This document shows positions 18,596-27,200 of a DNA stretch of 38,476 nucleotides, piece by piece. The DNA comes from Fibrobacter sp. Lineage in GTDB: Bacteria; Fibrobacterota; Fibrobacteria; Fibrobacterales; Fibrobacteraceae. The notes below the pieces were generated by a model. That model saw only the letters and a list, made by a program, of their open reading frames with translations. It did not search any database and was not told the origin of the DNA. The stretch lies in assembly GCA_017520105.1 (NCBI GenBank), contig JAFWRL010000293.1, positions 1 to 38,476 on the forward strand, read 5' to 3'. Each line of letters opens with the position of its first letter. Within the stretch, counting starts at the first letter, position 1. Both the position numbers and the translations under genes were made by a program.

Positions 18596-20134
18596 ATGAT
18601 GAATATCCTGATCGCTGATTTTGATCGGAAATTTGTCGAGGAATTACAGCGCAACTGGTCTATCGCCGGAACGAACCTCCTAGTCTGCTCCGACGAAAAG
18701 GCCTTGATGCCGCTTGTAAAAAAGACGTCGATAGACCTCGCGTTTATCGAGGTTCCTTTTTTAATGCTCGACAACATGGATATGATCAGCTACCTCAAAG
18801 AGCGTCAGCCCAGTATCGAAATATTCGTTCTCTGCGACGACCGCAACTGGCAAGGAGCAGCCAGCGCCATCACTCGCGGTGCAAGCAGTTTTCTCAAGAA
18901 GCCTATTACGTTGTCGCTTCTCGAAAATACAGCGAGCAAGATACAAGCTCAACAACAAAACAAGACCAACACTCAGCTCATGGAGTCGCAAGTGTTGGAC
19001 ACTCTTCTCGGCGACACGCCCGAGATGCGAAAAATTTTAAAGACCGTTTATAAAGTCGCTCCGACAAACAGTTCGTTACTCATCACCGGCGAGTCCGGTT
19101 CGGGCAAGGAATTCCTCGCCAACGTCGTACATCGCTACAGCAAACGCGCGAACGAACCGTTTGTGCCAGTCAACTGCGGAGCCATCCCCGAAAACCTCGT
19201 CGAGAGCGAACTCTTCGGAAGCAAGAAGGGTTCTTACACGGGCTCGACCGCAGACAAGAAGGGCTTGTTCGAATCCGCCAATGGCGGAACGCTGTTCCTC
19301 GACGAAGTCGGCGAACTCTCACTTGCAACACAGGTCAAGCTTTTACGTTTTTTGCAAAGCCACGAAATCAGGCGCGTTGGCGAAACCGATGCTCGCTATC
19401 TGGACGTCCGCGTTATCGCCGCAACAAACCGTGATTTACAGCAATCCATGCGCGAAGGACGGTTCCGCGAAGACCTTTACTACCGTTTGAACACGTTCCA
19501 CTTGGAACTGCCTCCACTCCGCGACAGAAAGCCGGTCATTCCGAACTTAATACGCTACTTTATTCTTAAAAACAAAGAAGCGCAGGGCAAGGAAATTCAT
19601 GACATTGAACCGGCTGCCCTTTATGCGCTCACGAAGTACCCCTACCCCGGCAACATCCGCGAACTCGAAAACATCGTAGAACACGCGATTGTTCTTTCGG
19701 AAGGCGGAGTCATCACGCTTGAAGATCTCCCCGAAGAAGTTCAGATGGAAGCCCGCGAAAAGACGGTAGCTATTCCGCACTTGAAGGACAGTAAGGACAA
19801 CGTTGTTCGTGAAGAAACCGAAGAAGCTGAGGACATCGAGAAATCGGCCGAGAATCCTATCGGAAAGCCAATCAACTTTGTTCCTATTACGGGAAAAACG
19901 GACAGCGCAGGACTTTTGACGCACAATCCGACAAAGTACTTGACGCACGCGCAGGAACCAGCCGAAGAAGAAATTCTCTCGCTCGACGAAATGGAGCGCA
20001 GGCATATCCTGCACGCATTGAGCATCTGCAAAGGAAACAAGACAGAAGTCTGCAAGAGGCTGGGCATCAGCCGAGCAACGCTTTGGCGCAAGCTGAAAGA
20101 GCTGAAGATAGAAATGGACGGCGGAGAAGAGTAA
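18596..20134 (+). CDS. NtrC-type sigma-54 activator with degenerate receiver (Glu at phospho-site)
   Basis: A 512-aa sigma-54-dependent transcriptional activator. The start is ATG 18596 or the adjacent ATG 18599; no clear ribosome site is seen, and the gene lies 12 bp after the receiver gene, suggesting coupled translation. The receiver-like domain (1-115) keeps Asp8/Asp10 and Lys102 but has Glu52 where the phospho-Asp should be (DLAFIEVP) and Cys80 in the Thr/Ser position. The AAA+ domain (about 135-370) has Walker A GESGSGKE (165-172), a sigma-54 contact loop reading GSYTGS (212-217, usual GAFTGA), Walker B TLFLDEV (232-238) and an REDLYYRLN arginine region. A linker of about 70 residues leads to a Fis-type helix-turn-helix (KTEVCKRLGISRATLWRKL). 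It can probably bind DNA and remodel sigma-54 polymerase. Its control is probably not by phosphorylation of its own receiver. Targets are unknown; the neighbouring cellulases are the obvious candidates. Confidence 0.92.
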   Translation: MMNILIADFDRKFVEELQRNWSIAGTNLLVCSDEKALMPLVKKTSIDLAFIEVPFLMLDNMDMISYLKERQPSIEIFVLCDDRNWQGAASAITRGASSFLKKPITLSLLENTASKIQAQQQNKTNTQLMESQVLDTLLGDTPEMRKILKTVYKVAPTNSSLLITGESGSGKEFLANVVHRYSKRANEPFVPVNCGAIPENLVESELFGSKKGSYTGSTADKKGLFESANGGTLFLDEVGELSLATQVKLLRFLQSHEIRRVGETDARYLDVRVIAATNRDLQQSMREGRFREDLYYRLNTFHLELPPLRDRKPVIPNLIRYFILKNKEAQGKEIHDIEPAALYALTKYPYPGNIRELENIVEHAIVLSEGGVITLEDLPEEVQMEAREKTVAIPHLKDSKDNVVREETEEAEDIEKSAENPIGKPINFVPITGKTDSAGLLTHNPTKYLTHAQEPAEEEILSLDEMERRHILHALSICKGNKTEVCKRLGISRATLWRKLKELKIEMDGGEE

Positions 20135-20160
20135 GCAGTGGTTAGTGGGCTGTGAGTAGC
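20135..20160. repeat. Degenerate AGTGGTTAGTGG-type intergenic repeat
   Basis: GCAGTGGTTAGTGGGCTGTGAGTAGC directly follows the activator stop codon. A related stretch lies at 21911-21950. Short low-complexity TTAGTGG-like runs of this kind look like a dispersed non-coding family; function is unknown. Confidence 0.4.
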
Positions 20161-20163
20161 AAG

Positions 20164-20207
20164 CGTCATCCTGGAGGGAGCATCGCGACCGATAGGATCC
20201 AGTGACG
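20164..20207 (+). repeat. Intergenic repeat, CGTCATCCTG...AGGATCCAGTGACG
   Basis: CGTCA (20164-20168) and TGACG (20203-20207) are complementary ends, and CTGGA with TCCAG pair just inside them, so the element can fold. The same family appears inverted at 21343-21373, on the other side of the methyltransferase gene. The remaining spacer to 20330 lies between convergent genes and holds only low-complexity CATACCTCATACCCCAT-like sequence. Confidence 0.6.
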
Positions 20208-20330
20208 GTATAGGTTTGAGGTCGCCATGCTCTGCAAGGCTTTGAGCTCTTTTTATTACAATACCCATCCCCTAAGGGAGCCATTGGCGACCGAACCCAT
20301 ACCTCATACCCCATAGCCTACATCTAAGCT

Positions 20331-21335
20331 CTACACTTCCACCATTGTCGCGACGAGGCAAGAATCTTTTGTCGAGCCGCTGCCGACAAAATCAATGTCT
20401 TGGGATTTTTTCCAAGACGTTTTTGCATTTGGATGGACAGATGAAACAGCAGAAAGGACATCGTGCGCAAACGCAGACAAGTTAAATTCGCTGTAGTTGG
20501 AACTCACCATAAAGAATCCGTTCGCATTGAGGAGTTCCGCACATTCCGCAACAAGCGGCATCAAGTGCTCACGAACGTTAAAGTTAAAGCCCTTGAAGCG
20601 GGCAAAGCTTGGCGGGTCGAGAACGATGCCGTCGAAGCGGAGTCCTTTCTTTTTCGCCCAGCGCACATACTCGATAGCGTTACCGCGAAAAAATTCACCC
20701 GGACGCAAATCGAGACCATTGAGTGCATAATTTTCACGACCCTTGTCGAGAATTTTTCCGCTGATGTCGGCGTTAGTTGCCACAGCAGCACCGCCCAACC
20801 GAGCGTGTACAGAAAAACTGCAAGTATAGCTGAACAAGTTAAGGAAGCGCGGGCCGTTTGTATCTGCGGAGGACGGCGCAGGTTTATCGCTGGCAGGAAC
20901 TGCGCCGGACATTTCACGGAACCGATTTTCTACATCAAGGCGCACATGGCGCATGTCCAGGAAAAGCCCCGGGTTTACTGTATCCATCAAATCCACATGG
21001 AACATTGCGCGACCTTCGCGAACAACGCCAATGGCATCTTCACGCGAACCAATTACCACATCCATCGGAGCGTTTTCAAGCGAGCGTCCAGAACTCGATA
21101 GGCGTTCCTTCACGACAACGCAAACGGGATTGAACAGTTTCCCGACAGCTTCAACAACTTCATTCTTATTCGCAAGAAGTTCCGGTCCGAAAAACTGAAT
21201 TTGATAACGGTCACCATAACGGTCAAGCGTCAATCCCGGGAAACCGTCCGCAACCCCATTCACAATGCGGTACGCGTCCGTGACATCAAACAGCGGAGAG
21301 CGTTTGGAAAATGCGGATTGGAGAAGATTTTTCAT
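20331..21335 (-). CDS. RlmI/RlmK-like class I SAM-dependent RNA methyltransferase
   Basis: A 334-aa cytoplasmic methyltransferase, most likely acting on 23S rRNA. The N-terminus (SPLFDVTDAYRIVNGVADGFPGLTLDRYGDRY) has the RlmI-family opening. The SAM fold follows with motif I FLNLFSYTCSFSVHA, an acidic strand TNADISGKILDKGRENYALNG and motif IV VLDPPSFARF. In RlmI-type cytosine-C5 enzymes the later motif is SCSG-like with a catalytic Cys. Here that position reads FMVSSNYSEFN with no Cys, closer to the RlmK style. The modified base is therefore uncertain and no gene symbol is given. The ATG at 21335 is the start, without a strong ribosome site. Upstream is an intergenic repeat, then nrdR on the same strand. 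Confidence 0.85.
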   Translation of the reverse strand: MKNLLQSAFSKRSPLFDVTDAYRIVNGVADGFPGLTLDRYGDRYQIQFFGPELLANKNEVVEAVGKLFNPVCVVVKERLSSSGRSLENAPMDVVIGSREDAIGVVREGRAMFHVDLMDTVNPGLFLDMRHVRLDVENRFREMSGAVPASDKPAPSSADTNGPRFLNLFSYTCSFSVHARLGGAAVATNADISGKILDKGRENYALNGLDLRPGEFFRGNAIEYVRWAKKKGLRFDGIVLDPPSFARFKGFNFNVREHLMPLVAECAELLNANGFFMVSSNYSEFNLSAFAHDVLSAVSSVHPNAKTSWKKSQDIDFVGSGSTKDSCLVATMVEV

Positions 21336-21342
21336 TGGAATT

Positions 21343-21373
21343 GACTGGATCCTTCACGTTGTTCAGGATGACG
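21343..21373 (-). repeat. Second copy of the CGTCATCCTG...AGGATCCAGT repeat, opposite orientation
   Basis: Read on the minus strand this is CGTCATCCTG, a short middle, then AGGATCCAGT. It matches the outer parts of the element at 20164-20207 but has a shorter middle. The two copies bracket the methyltransferase gene in inverted orientation. This one lies in the leader of that gene. Confidence 0.6.
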
Positions 21374-21404
21374 CAAAAAATAGAAAGATTTTCTTTTCTT
21401 TCGT

Positions 21405-21848
21405 CTATTTATCCAGTGTCTTGATTTGATCGACGAACTCGCCTACTTCCTTGAATTCACGGTAAATGGAAGCGAATCGGACATAAGAAACAGCATCGAG
21501 TTTCTTAAGTTCCTGCATCACGAGATTGCCAATCTGGTCATAACTGACTTCAAAACTTTCGGACGTCTGGAGCGAATTTTCGACACGTGTCACAAGCTGT
21601 TCAATATCGTCAATGGACACCGGGCGCTTTTTGCAGGAGTTCATAATTCCGCGCAAAAGCTTTTCGCGCTGGAACGGTTCACGTTCTCCGCTGCGTTTGA
21701 TAACTGTCAATGGTTGAATTTCGATATATTCACGGGTCGTAAAGCGACGGCCGCACTCACAACATTCACGACGGCGACGAATCGACGAACCACTCACGCG
21801 GCTATCGACGACCTTGTCGTTGTCTTTCTTACAAAACGGGCAAATCAT
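21405..21848 (-). CDS. nrdR: Transcriptional repressor NrdR
   Basis: A 147-aa zinc-ribbon plus ATP-cone repressor of ribonucleotide reductase genes. The N-terminus MICPFCKKDNDKVVDSR supplies CxxC, and a second pair follows in CCECGRRFTTRE, forming the zinc ribbon (residues 3-34). The ATP-cone (about 49-139) begins VIKRSGEREPFQREKLLRGI and includes SYDQIGNLVMQELKKLD and YVRFASIYREF. Length and motifs match the family closely. The ATG at 21848 has no visible Shine-Dalgarno, and a TATATT lies about 10 bases before it, so the mRNA may have a very short leader. No nrd gene or NrdR box was seen in the window, so it acts elsewhere. Confidence 0.96.
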   Translation of the reverse strand: MICPFCKKDNDKVVDSRVSGSSIRRRRECCECGRRFTTREYIEIQPLTVIKRSGEREPFQREKLLRGIMNSCKKRPVSIDDIEQLVTRVENSLQTSESFEVSYDQIGNLVMQELKKLDAVSYVRFASIYREFKEVGEFVDQIKTLDK

Positions 21849-21910
21849 GGCTTGAATATAGCTTTTTTAAACGTAATACGACAAATATCACCATAAAATT
21901 ACATAGTCCG

Positions 21911-21950
21911 TCAGTAGTTATTAGTCAATGGCCAGTGGTAGTTAATGACA
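21911..21950. repeat. Degenerate CAGTAGTTATTAGTCAATGG intergenic repeat
   Basis: This stretch is built from imperfect AGTAGTTA/AGTCAATGG/AGTGGTAGTTA units, related to 20135-20160. It lies between nrdR and the transketolase terminator. It has no coding potential and its function is unknown. Confidence 0.4.
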
Positions 21951-21972
21951 GCTGCCGAATGATTTGAGAAAT

Positions 21973-21998
21973 AAAAAAACGGCACCGTCAGGCACCGT
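21973..21998 (-). terminator. Rho-independent terminator of the transketolase gene
   Basis: Read on the minus strand, ACGGTGCC-TGAC-GGTGCCGT folds into an 8-bp stem including two G-U pairs, followed by a run of seven T. It begins 26 bases after the transketolase stop. The hairpin works only as minus-strand RNA, because on the plus strand the wobble pairs become C-A mismatches. Confidence 0.75.
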
Positions 21999-22023
21999 CT
22001 TTAAAACGTTTTTACTTTCGCGA

Positions 22024-24099
22024 TTATGCGTTCGCCTTCTTGAAGTCGGCGACGTTCTGGGCAAACTCAGCGAGGTATTCCTTCGCAGCAGCCACGACAG
22101 CTTCCGGAGTATAGCCGAATTCCTTTTCGAGGACGCCAGCCGGAGCAGAAGCGCCGAAGCGTTCGAGACCGGAGACCTTGCCAAAGCCACCCACGACCTG
22201 GGCAAACAAGAGCGGAAGACCGCTGGACTTTGCGAACACAGGAGTCCACGGAGCAATAATGCTGTCGCGGTAGGCCTTGTCCTGCTTGAGGAAGAGCGCC
22301 GGGCTGATCATGGAGACCACGCGAACGGCCTTGCCTTCGGCGCGGAGGAGTTCGGCAGCCTGGTGTTCAAGGAGAACGTCACTGCCGTTTGCAACCAAAG
22401 TAAGATCCGGATTCTTGCCTGCGGCAGTGTTGTCGCTGACGACGTAGGCGCCCTTGCGGCAAGCCTTCGCGGCTTCGTAGCGGTTTTCGCCGGGGAGCGT
22501 GTTCACCACCTGGCGCGTAAGGATAAGAGCCGTCGGACTGTCGTTGTTTTCAAAAGCCATTTCCCAGGCGGCAAGAGTTTCGTAAGCATCTGCCGGGCGG
22601 AGCACGAGCATTTCAGCCTTGCCGTTTTCCTTCGTGAGGCTTTCGAGCAAGCGAATCTGCGTTTCGTGTTCGATAGGCTGGTGCGTCGGGCCGTCTTCGC
22701 CCACGCGGAAGCTGTCGTGCGTGAACACGTACTTGACCGGAAGACCCATGAGAGCGGCCATGCGGATAGCGGGCTTCATGAAGTCGCTGAACACGAAGAA
22801 CGTCGCGCAAATCGGATAGAGTCCCTTCTGCAAAGCGATGCCGTTCATGATGGCGCCCATCGTGAGTTCTGCAACGCCGACCTGAACAAACGCGCCCTTA
22901 AAGTCGTTAGCGCGGAAAATACCCGTCTTGTTGAGGAACGCCTGCGTGTTGTCGGAGTTCGAAAGGTCTGCGGAACTGCAAATGATGTTGTGATAATTTT
23001 CGGCAAGGTAGCCGAGTACCGTACCGCTAGTGACGCGGGTAGCCACACCTTCCTTAATCGGGAGGTTCGAAAGATTGAGTGTAATACCCTTACCAGAGAG
23101 CCATTCATTCAGCGTTGTGGACTTTTCGGCATTTGCCTTGTCCCAAGCGGCCTTGGCCTTCTTCCATTCGGCAACTTCCTTACGGAGTTCTTCGGCGCGG
23201 GCTTCGAATGCGGCCTTCACGTCATCGAACACCTGGAACGGATCGTCCGGGTTACCACCGAGGTTCTTGACCGTCGCGGTAGTAGAAGCACCGGCTGCAT
23301 TGAGCGGCTGGCCGTGCGTGGAGACTTCGCCTTCGTAGCTCTTGCCGTCTTCGGCAATAGCACCCTTGGCCATAGTAGTGTGGCCGAACACGAGCGTCGG
23401 CTTTTCCTTCTCGGCCCAGGCTTCCTTGAAAGCCTTGCGGAGTTCGGCGATGTTCCCGCCATCGCACTCGATAACGCGGAAGCCCCAGGATTCGTACTGC
23501 TTCACGAAGTCGTGGTCCATCACGTCTTCGGTCTTGCAGCTCAACTGCACCTGGTTTGCATCATAAAAGAAAATGAGATTCGAAAGCTTGAGGTGGCCGG
23601 CGATACGGCCCACGCCGTAGGCGATTTCTTCTTCGAGGCCGCCGTCAGAGACGAGACAGACCGTCTTGTGTTCGAGGATGGAACCGAAACGTTCCACCAT
23701 AAAGCGTTCGGCGATGGCGGCGCCAAGCGCAATGCCGTGACCGATACCGAGCGGGCCCGAGGAGTTCTCGATACCGAGAGCGACATCGAGTTCAGGATGC
23801 CCAGGCGTACGACTGCCGAGTTGTCGGAAATCCTTCACATCATCGAGCGTGAGGCGGTTCGTGAGGACCAGTTCAGAATAGAGAAGCGGACTCATGTGCC
23901 CCGGATCCATAAAGAAACGATCGCGAGCCATCCATTCGGCGTCGTCCGGATCGAAGCGCAAAAATTCGGCAAACAAAAGCGTAATGGCATCGGCAGCGCC
24001 CATGGCTCCACCCGGATGCCCGGACTTGGCCTTCTGCACCATTGCGGCAGAAAGAATACGGACGTTGTCAGCTGCTTTTGTAACTAACCTGTCTTCCAC
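22024..24099 (-). CDS. tkt: Transketolase
   Basis: About 691 aa. It transfers two-carbon ketol units between sugar phosphates in the non-oxidative pentose phosphate pathway, using thiamine diphosphate in the cytoplasm. The GTG start at 24099 (VEDRLVTKAADNV) is preferred because GAGG lies 8 nt upstream (24108-24111); a TTG at 24159 would add 20 residues with no family similarity. Motifs: SGHPGGAMGAAD, SRTPGHPE, GPLGIGHGIALG, a catalytic-Glu region GVAELTMGAIMNGIAL, and THDSFRVGEDGPTHQPIE. The thiamine-binding motif reads VSDGGLEEEIAYG with Asn in FYDANQ, so the usual GDG is SDG and the usual EG is EE. This is a divergent branch, but binding Asp and Asn are present and length is normal, so it is probably active. 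It stands alone with its own terminator. Confidence 0.92.
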   Translation of the reverse strand: MEDRLVTKAADNVRILSAAMVQKAKSGHPGGAMGAADAITLLFAEFLRFDPDDAEWMARDRFFMDPGHMSPLLYSELVLTNRLTLDDVKDFRQLGSRTPGHPELDVALGIENSSGPLGIGHGIALGAAIAERFMVERFGSILEHKTVCLVSDGGLEEEIAYGVGRIAGHLKLSNLIFFYDANQVQLSCKTEDVMDHDFVKQYESWGFRVIECDGGNIAELRKAFKEAWAEKEKPTLVFGHTTMAKGAIAEDGKSYEGEVSTHGQPLNAAGASTTATVKNLGGNPDDPFQVFDDVKAAFEARAEELRKEVAEWKKAKAAWDKANAEKSTTLNEWLSGKGITLNLSNLPIKEGVATRVTSGTVLGYLAENYHNIICSSADLSNSDNTQAFLNKTGIFRANDFKGAFVQVGVAELTMGAIMNGIALQKGLYPICATFFVFSDFMKPAIRMAALMGLPVKYVFTHDSFRVGEDGPTHQPIEHETQIRLLESLTKENGKAEMLVLRPADAYETLAAWEMAFENNDSPTALILTRQVVNTLPGENRYEAAKACRKGAYVVSDNTAAGKNPDLTLVANGSDVLLEHQAAELLRAEGKAVRVVSMISPALFLKQDKAYRDSIIAPWTPVFAKSSGLPLLFAQVVGGFGKVSGLERFGASAPAGVLEKEFGYTPEAVVAAAKEYLAEFAQNVADFKKANA

Positions 24100-24208
24100 T
24101 TTTTTAACCTCACTTTCGAATGAAAGGGCGAAGGGCCGCCCATGAAATAAGCGACCCAAATTTAGTTTTTTTATGAACCCCTCTCAAGGTTTTAAATATA
24201 AAACTAGC

Positions 24209-27200
24209 TTATTTCTTTCTTTTCACGCCCGTTTTGACCAACCGGGACTCGGAATGGCCGTCCTTGAACTTGAAATCGATACGCCAGATATAGACTCCGG
24301 TACCCACCTTACGGCCTTCATCGGAACGGTTATTCCAGTGCAGGAACCCAACCTTGGCATGATTTTCATCATTGCCACGGATTTCTTCCTTCATTTCACC
24401 CTTTTCACCGAATTCCCTCGTGAACGACGCCACCATGTTCGAGTACCCGTCATAGATATTCACATAAGCCTTATAGGGCATGATACTGGCGACTCGAATC
24501 ACAGAAAGCGTATCCGGGACACGGCTCCATTCATGCTTCTTTGGAGCAATCCATTCAGCCTTCGATTCAATACCGCTCACCGCAGGAGTAGCCACAACCT
24601 CGTACAAGTACAGGTTGCCGTTACCGCCTTCAATTTTCACCCCACCATGTCCCATAGAGTTCTTTTGGGCATCGATATAAGACGACTTGGGGTTAGTCCG
24701 GATGCAATTATCCGTCATGATGTTGTGGTCTCCAAGAACAAACGACCAAACAAGGCCTGCCGAATCCTTTTTGAGCATTTTCGTAATATTCAGAGAATAA
24801 TCATTTGTATCCTTGCAATCTGCCGAATAGGTGAACAATTTACGCCAAGCAGCCTTTTTCCCGCTTTCTTCCTTGCCACTATTCTTGACAGGTTCAGACA
24901 TAGTAATTTCCAACGTATCCGGCGGCACATCATTCGAGCATTCCATATAGTCCTCGACCGAAATCATCCCAGGGCGTTTCACCGCCTTTACCGGAACAGC
25001 GCCGATTTTATCCTTGATTTTCACCTTTTGCGAGAAACCTCCCTTGGGCCTGGTCAACCTGAGATATGGTTCGTTCGCATCTGGGGCTGTTGCACCGTAA
25101 TCAAACGGTTCCTTGATATTAGCCTCGAACCAGGAGCCTTTGCTCACCTCACGGAATTTTTTCTTGGCGATACTGCGCCATGTGCCACCCGCCTTGTTCC
25201 AATACAGGGTGTCGATTCCTTCGATTCCATCTTTGTTCTTAGCGATATAGTGAACACGGATAGAATCGGCCTTGCCGTCTTTATTGGTATCGTAAATTTC
25301 GGCATAGTCTGCGGCAATGTAATCCGAGAAGATGACTAGAGAATCCCGTTTCTTCCCCAGATTATCGCCCTTGACTTTAGCAGTGATAATGACGCGATTC
25401 TTAGTGGATTCCAAATTAAACAACGCATCGAGTCTAGAGCTTTCAAGTTCGCTTTTATCATAAGCAAAGTGGAACGTTCCTGTGTATTCAAACGTAGATG
25501 AGTAAACATCCGTTTCTATAGCTTTCACCCACAACGAATCCCCCTTATCTGTCAGCAACAACACCTTCAGAGTATCTTTGACATGAATAGACTCGCTGTA
25601 CGAAGTCACTCGGATACGGAACTTGGTAGAATCACCCGTTTCAACAGAATCGAGGTCATTCTTGCCAGATTTATCCAGGAACTTGTAGCCGAATTCAACG
25701 GAATCCCTGATGATAGCTACCGTATCACGTGCATAAGTGCCGTAGAGCGGGTCCTTGTATTCAGCGACAAGTGTATCGCGGCCAGTACACGAAATTTTGC
25801 CATCGTCAATCTTGGCCTCATATTCATTCTTCGAAATGGGCTTGCGTGTTTCGTAAAAACCGGAGCTCTTTTCTACGAGTTTAATGTTGTTTTCGACATC
25901 GCCCGAAGCAAGGCACGAAAGCTTGACCTTTACCGTATCCGTCGATTTTGAGAAATCTTCCGTCACAAGAGTCAAATTCAGCTTTTCCGTTTCGCGCTCA
26001 ATAGATATCACAGATTCGTCAGCATTCACAATCCTGATGGTATCCGGGACATCATCAACATAATGTTCTAGAACCACAGTATCACGCGCATAGGTGCCGT
26101 AAAGCGGGTCCACGTATTCTGCGACAAGAGTATCGCGGCCAACACACGAAATCTTACCATCATCCCTATCGGCAGGATTTTCGTTCTTCAAAATCGGTTT
26201 GAGCGTTTCGTAATAACCGGAGTGTTTTTCAACGAGGTTGATGTTCCTTTCGACATCGCCCGAAATAAGGCAGGAAAGCCTTGCCTGAACAGTATCGACT
26301 TTGTTCGTAAAATCTTCGGTCACAAGAGTCAGATTCAGCTTTTCCGTTTCGATAGAAATCCTTTCCTGCGTCGAATCCGCATTCACAATTCTGATTGTAT
26401 CCGGGATATCATCAACAGCATGCTTCAGAGCCACGGTATCACGCGCATAAGTGCCGTAAAGCGGGTCCATGTATTCAGCGACAAGTGTATCGCGACCAAT
26501 ACACGAAATAACGCCATCGCCTTTAACAGCAGAACCATTTTCCTTTAAAATCGGGTTAGGCGTTTCAAAGTATCCGGGACGCGTTTCAACAAGATTAATG
26601 TTCCTTTCGACATCGCCCGAAACAAGGCAGGAAAGTTTCGCCTGGACCGTATCGACCGAATCCGTGAAGTCTTCGGTAACCAAGGTCAGATTCAACTTGT
26701 CCGTTTCGATTACAATCCTATCTTCGGCGGAATTTACATTCACAATCTTGATGATATCCGGAACATCCGCAACGATTTTCGGAGCACAAGCCGTAATCCG
26801 CGTATTCTGTTTCATAAGCCAGCGAGTCGAAGCCCCTACACCATCAACAGCACGGACATAAAATTCAACGATTTCGCGTTCAAACGCACTGGACGGAACA
26901 GACGCAGTCCAATACCCGTTAGCCTCGGTCATCGCAAGTTCTTCAAAGAGAACCGCCGTGGTATCCTTGTAGTAGAATATCGCATGATCAAGCTTATCGT
27001 CATCGGTAATCGTAAAGCGCAGCAAGCCGAAACCACCTACAGTATCGACACAAGCAAGCGAATCCATCTTGACAACGGGCACGTCGTTCTTGACAGGAAT
27101 CGTATAAGGTTCTTTCGACGGGTTCGCTACCGCCGGAGTCTTCCCGGTCAAGCTATTAGAATCCGTGGCCACTACGTAGAAATCTATACCCGGGTACTGT

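Noticed and set aside
21964..24087. A 2.1-kb open frame on the + strand covering the transketolase gene
   Set aside because: It is antisense to a clear transketolase with conserved motifs, has no ribosome site, and its translation shows no recognisable domain. Codon bias of the real gene explains the open frame.
24160..24208. Terminator after the vWA protein gene
   Set aside because: Only a 4-bp AACC/GGTT stem with a large loop is visible on the minus strand; too weak to call.
24173..25339. A + strand open frame of 388 codons over the end of the vWA protein gene
   Set aside because: It lies wholly or mostly antisense to a continuous coding frame with clear repeats and a shared C-terminal tail. 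No signal or domain supports it.
25694..26765. CRISPR array
   Set aside because: The repeats are 357 bp, in frame and coding, without short repeats separated by unique spacers.
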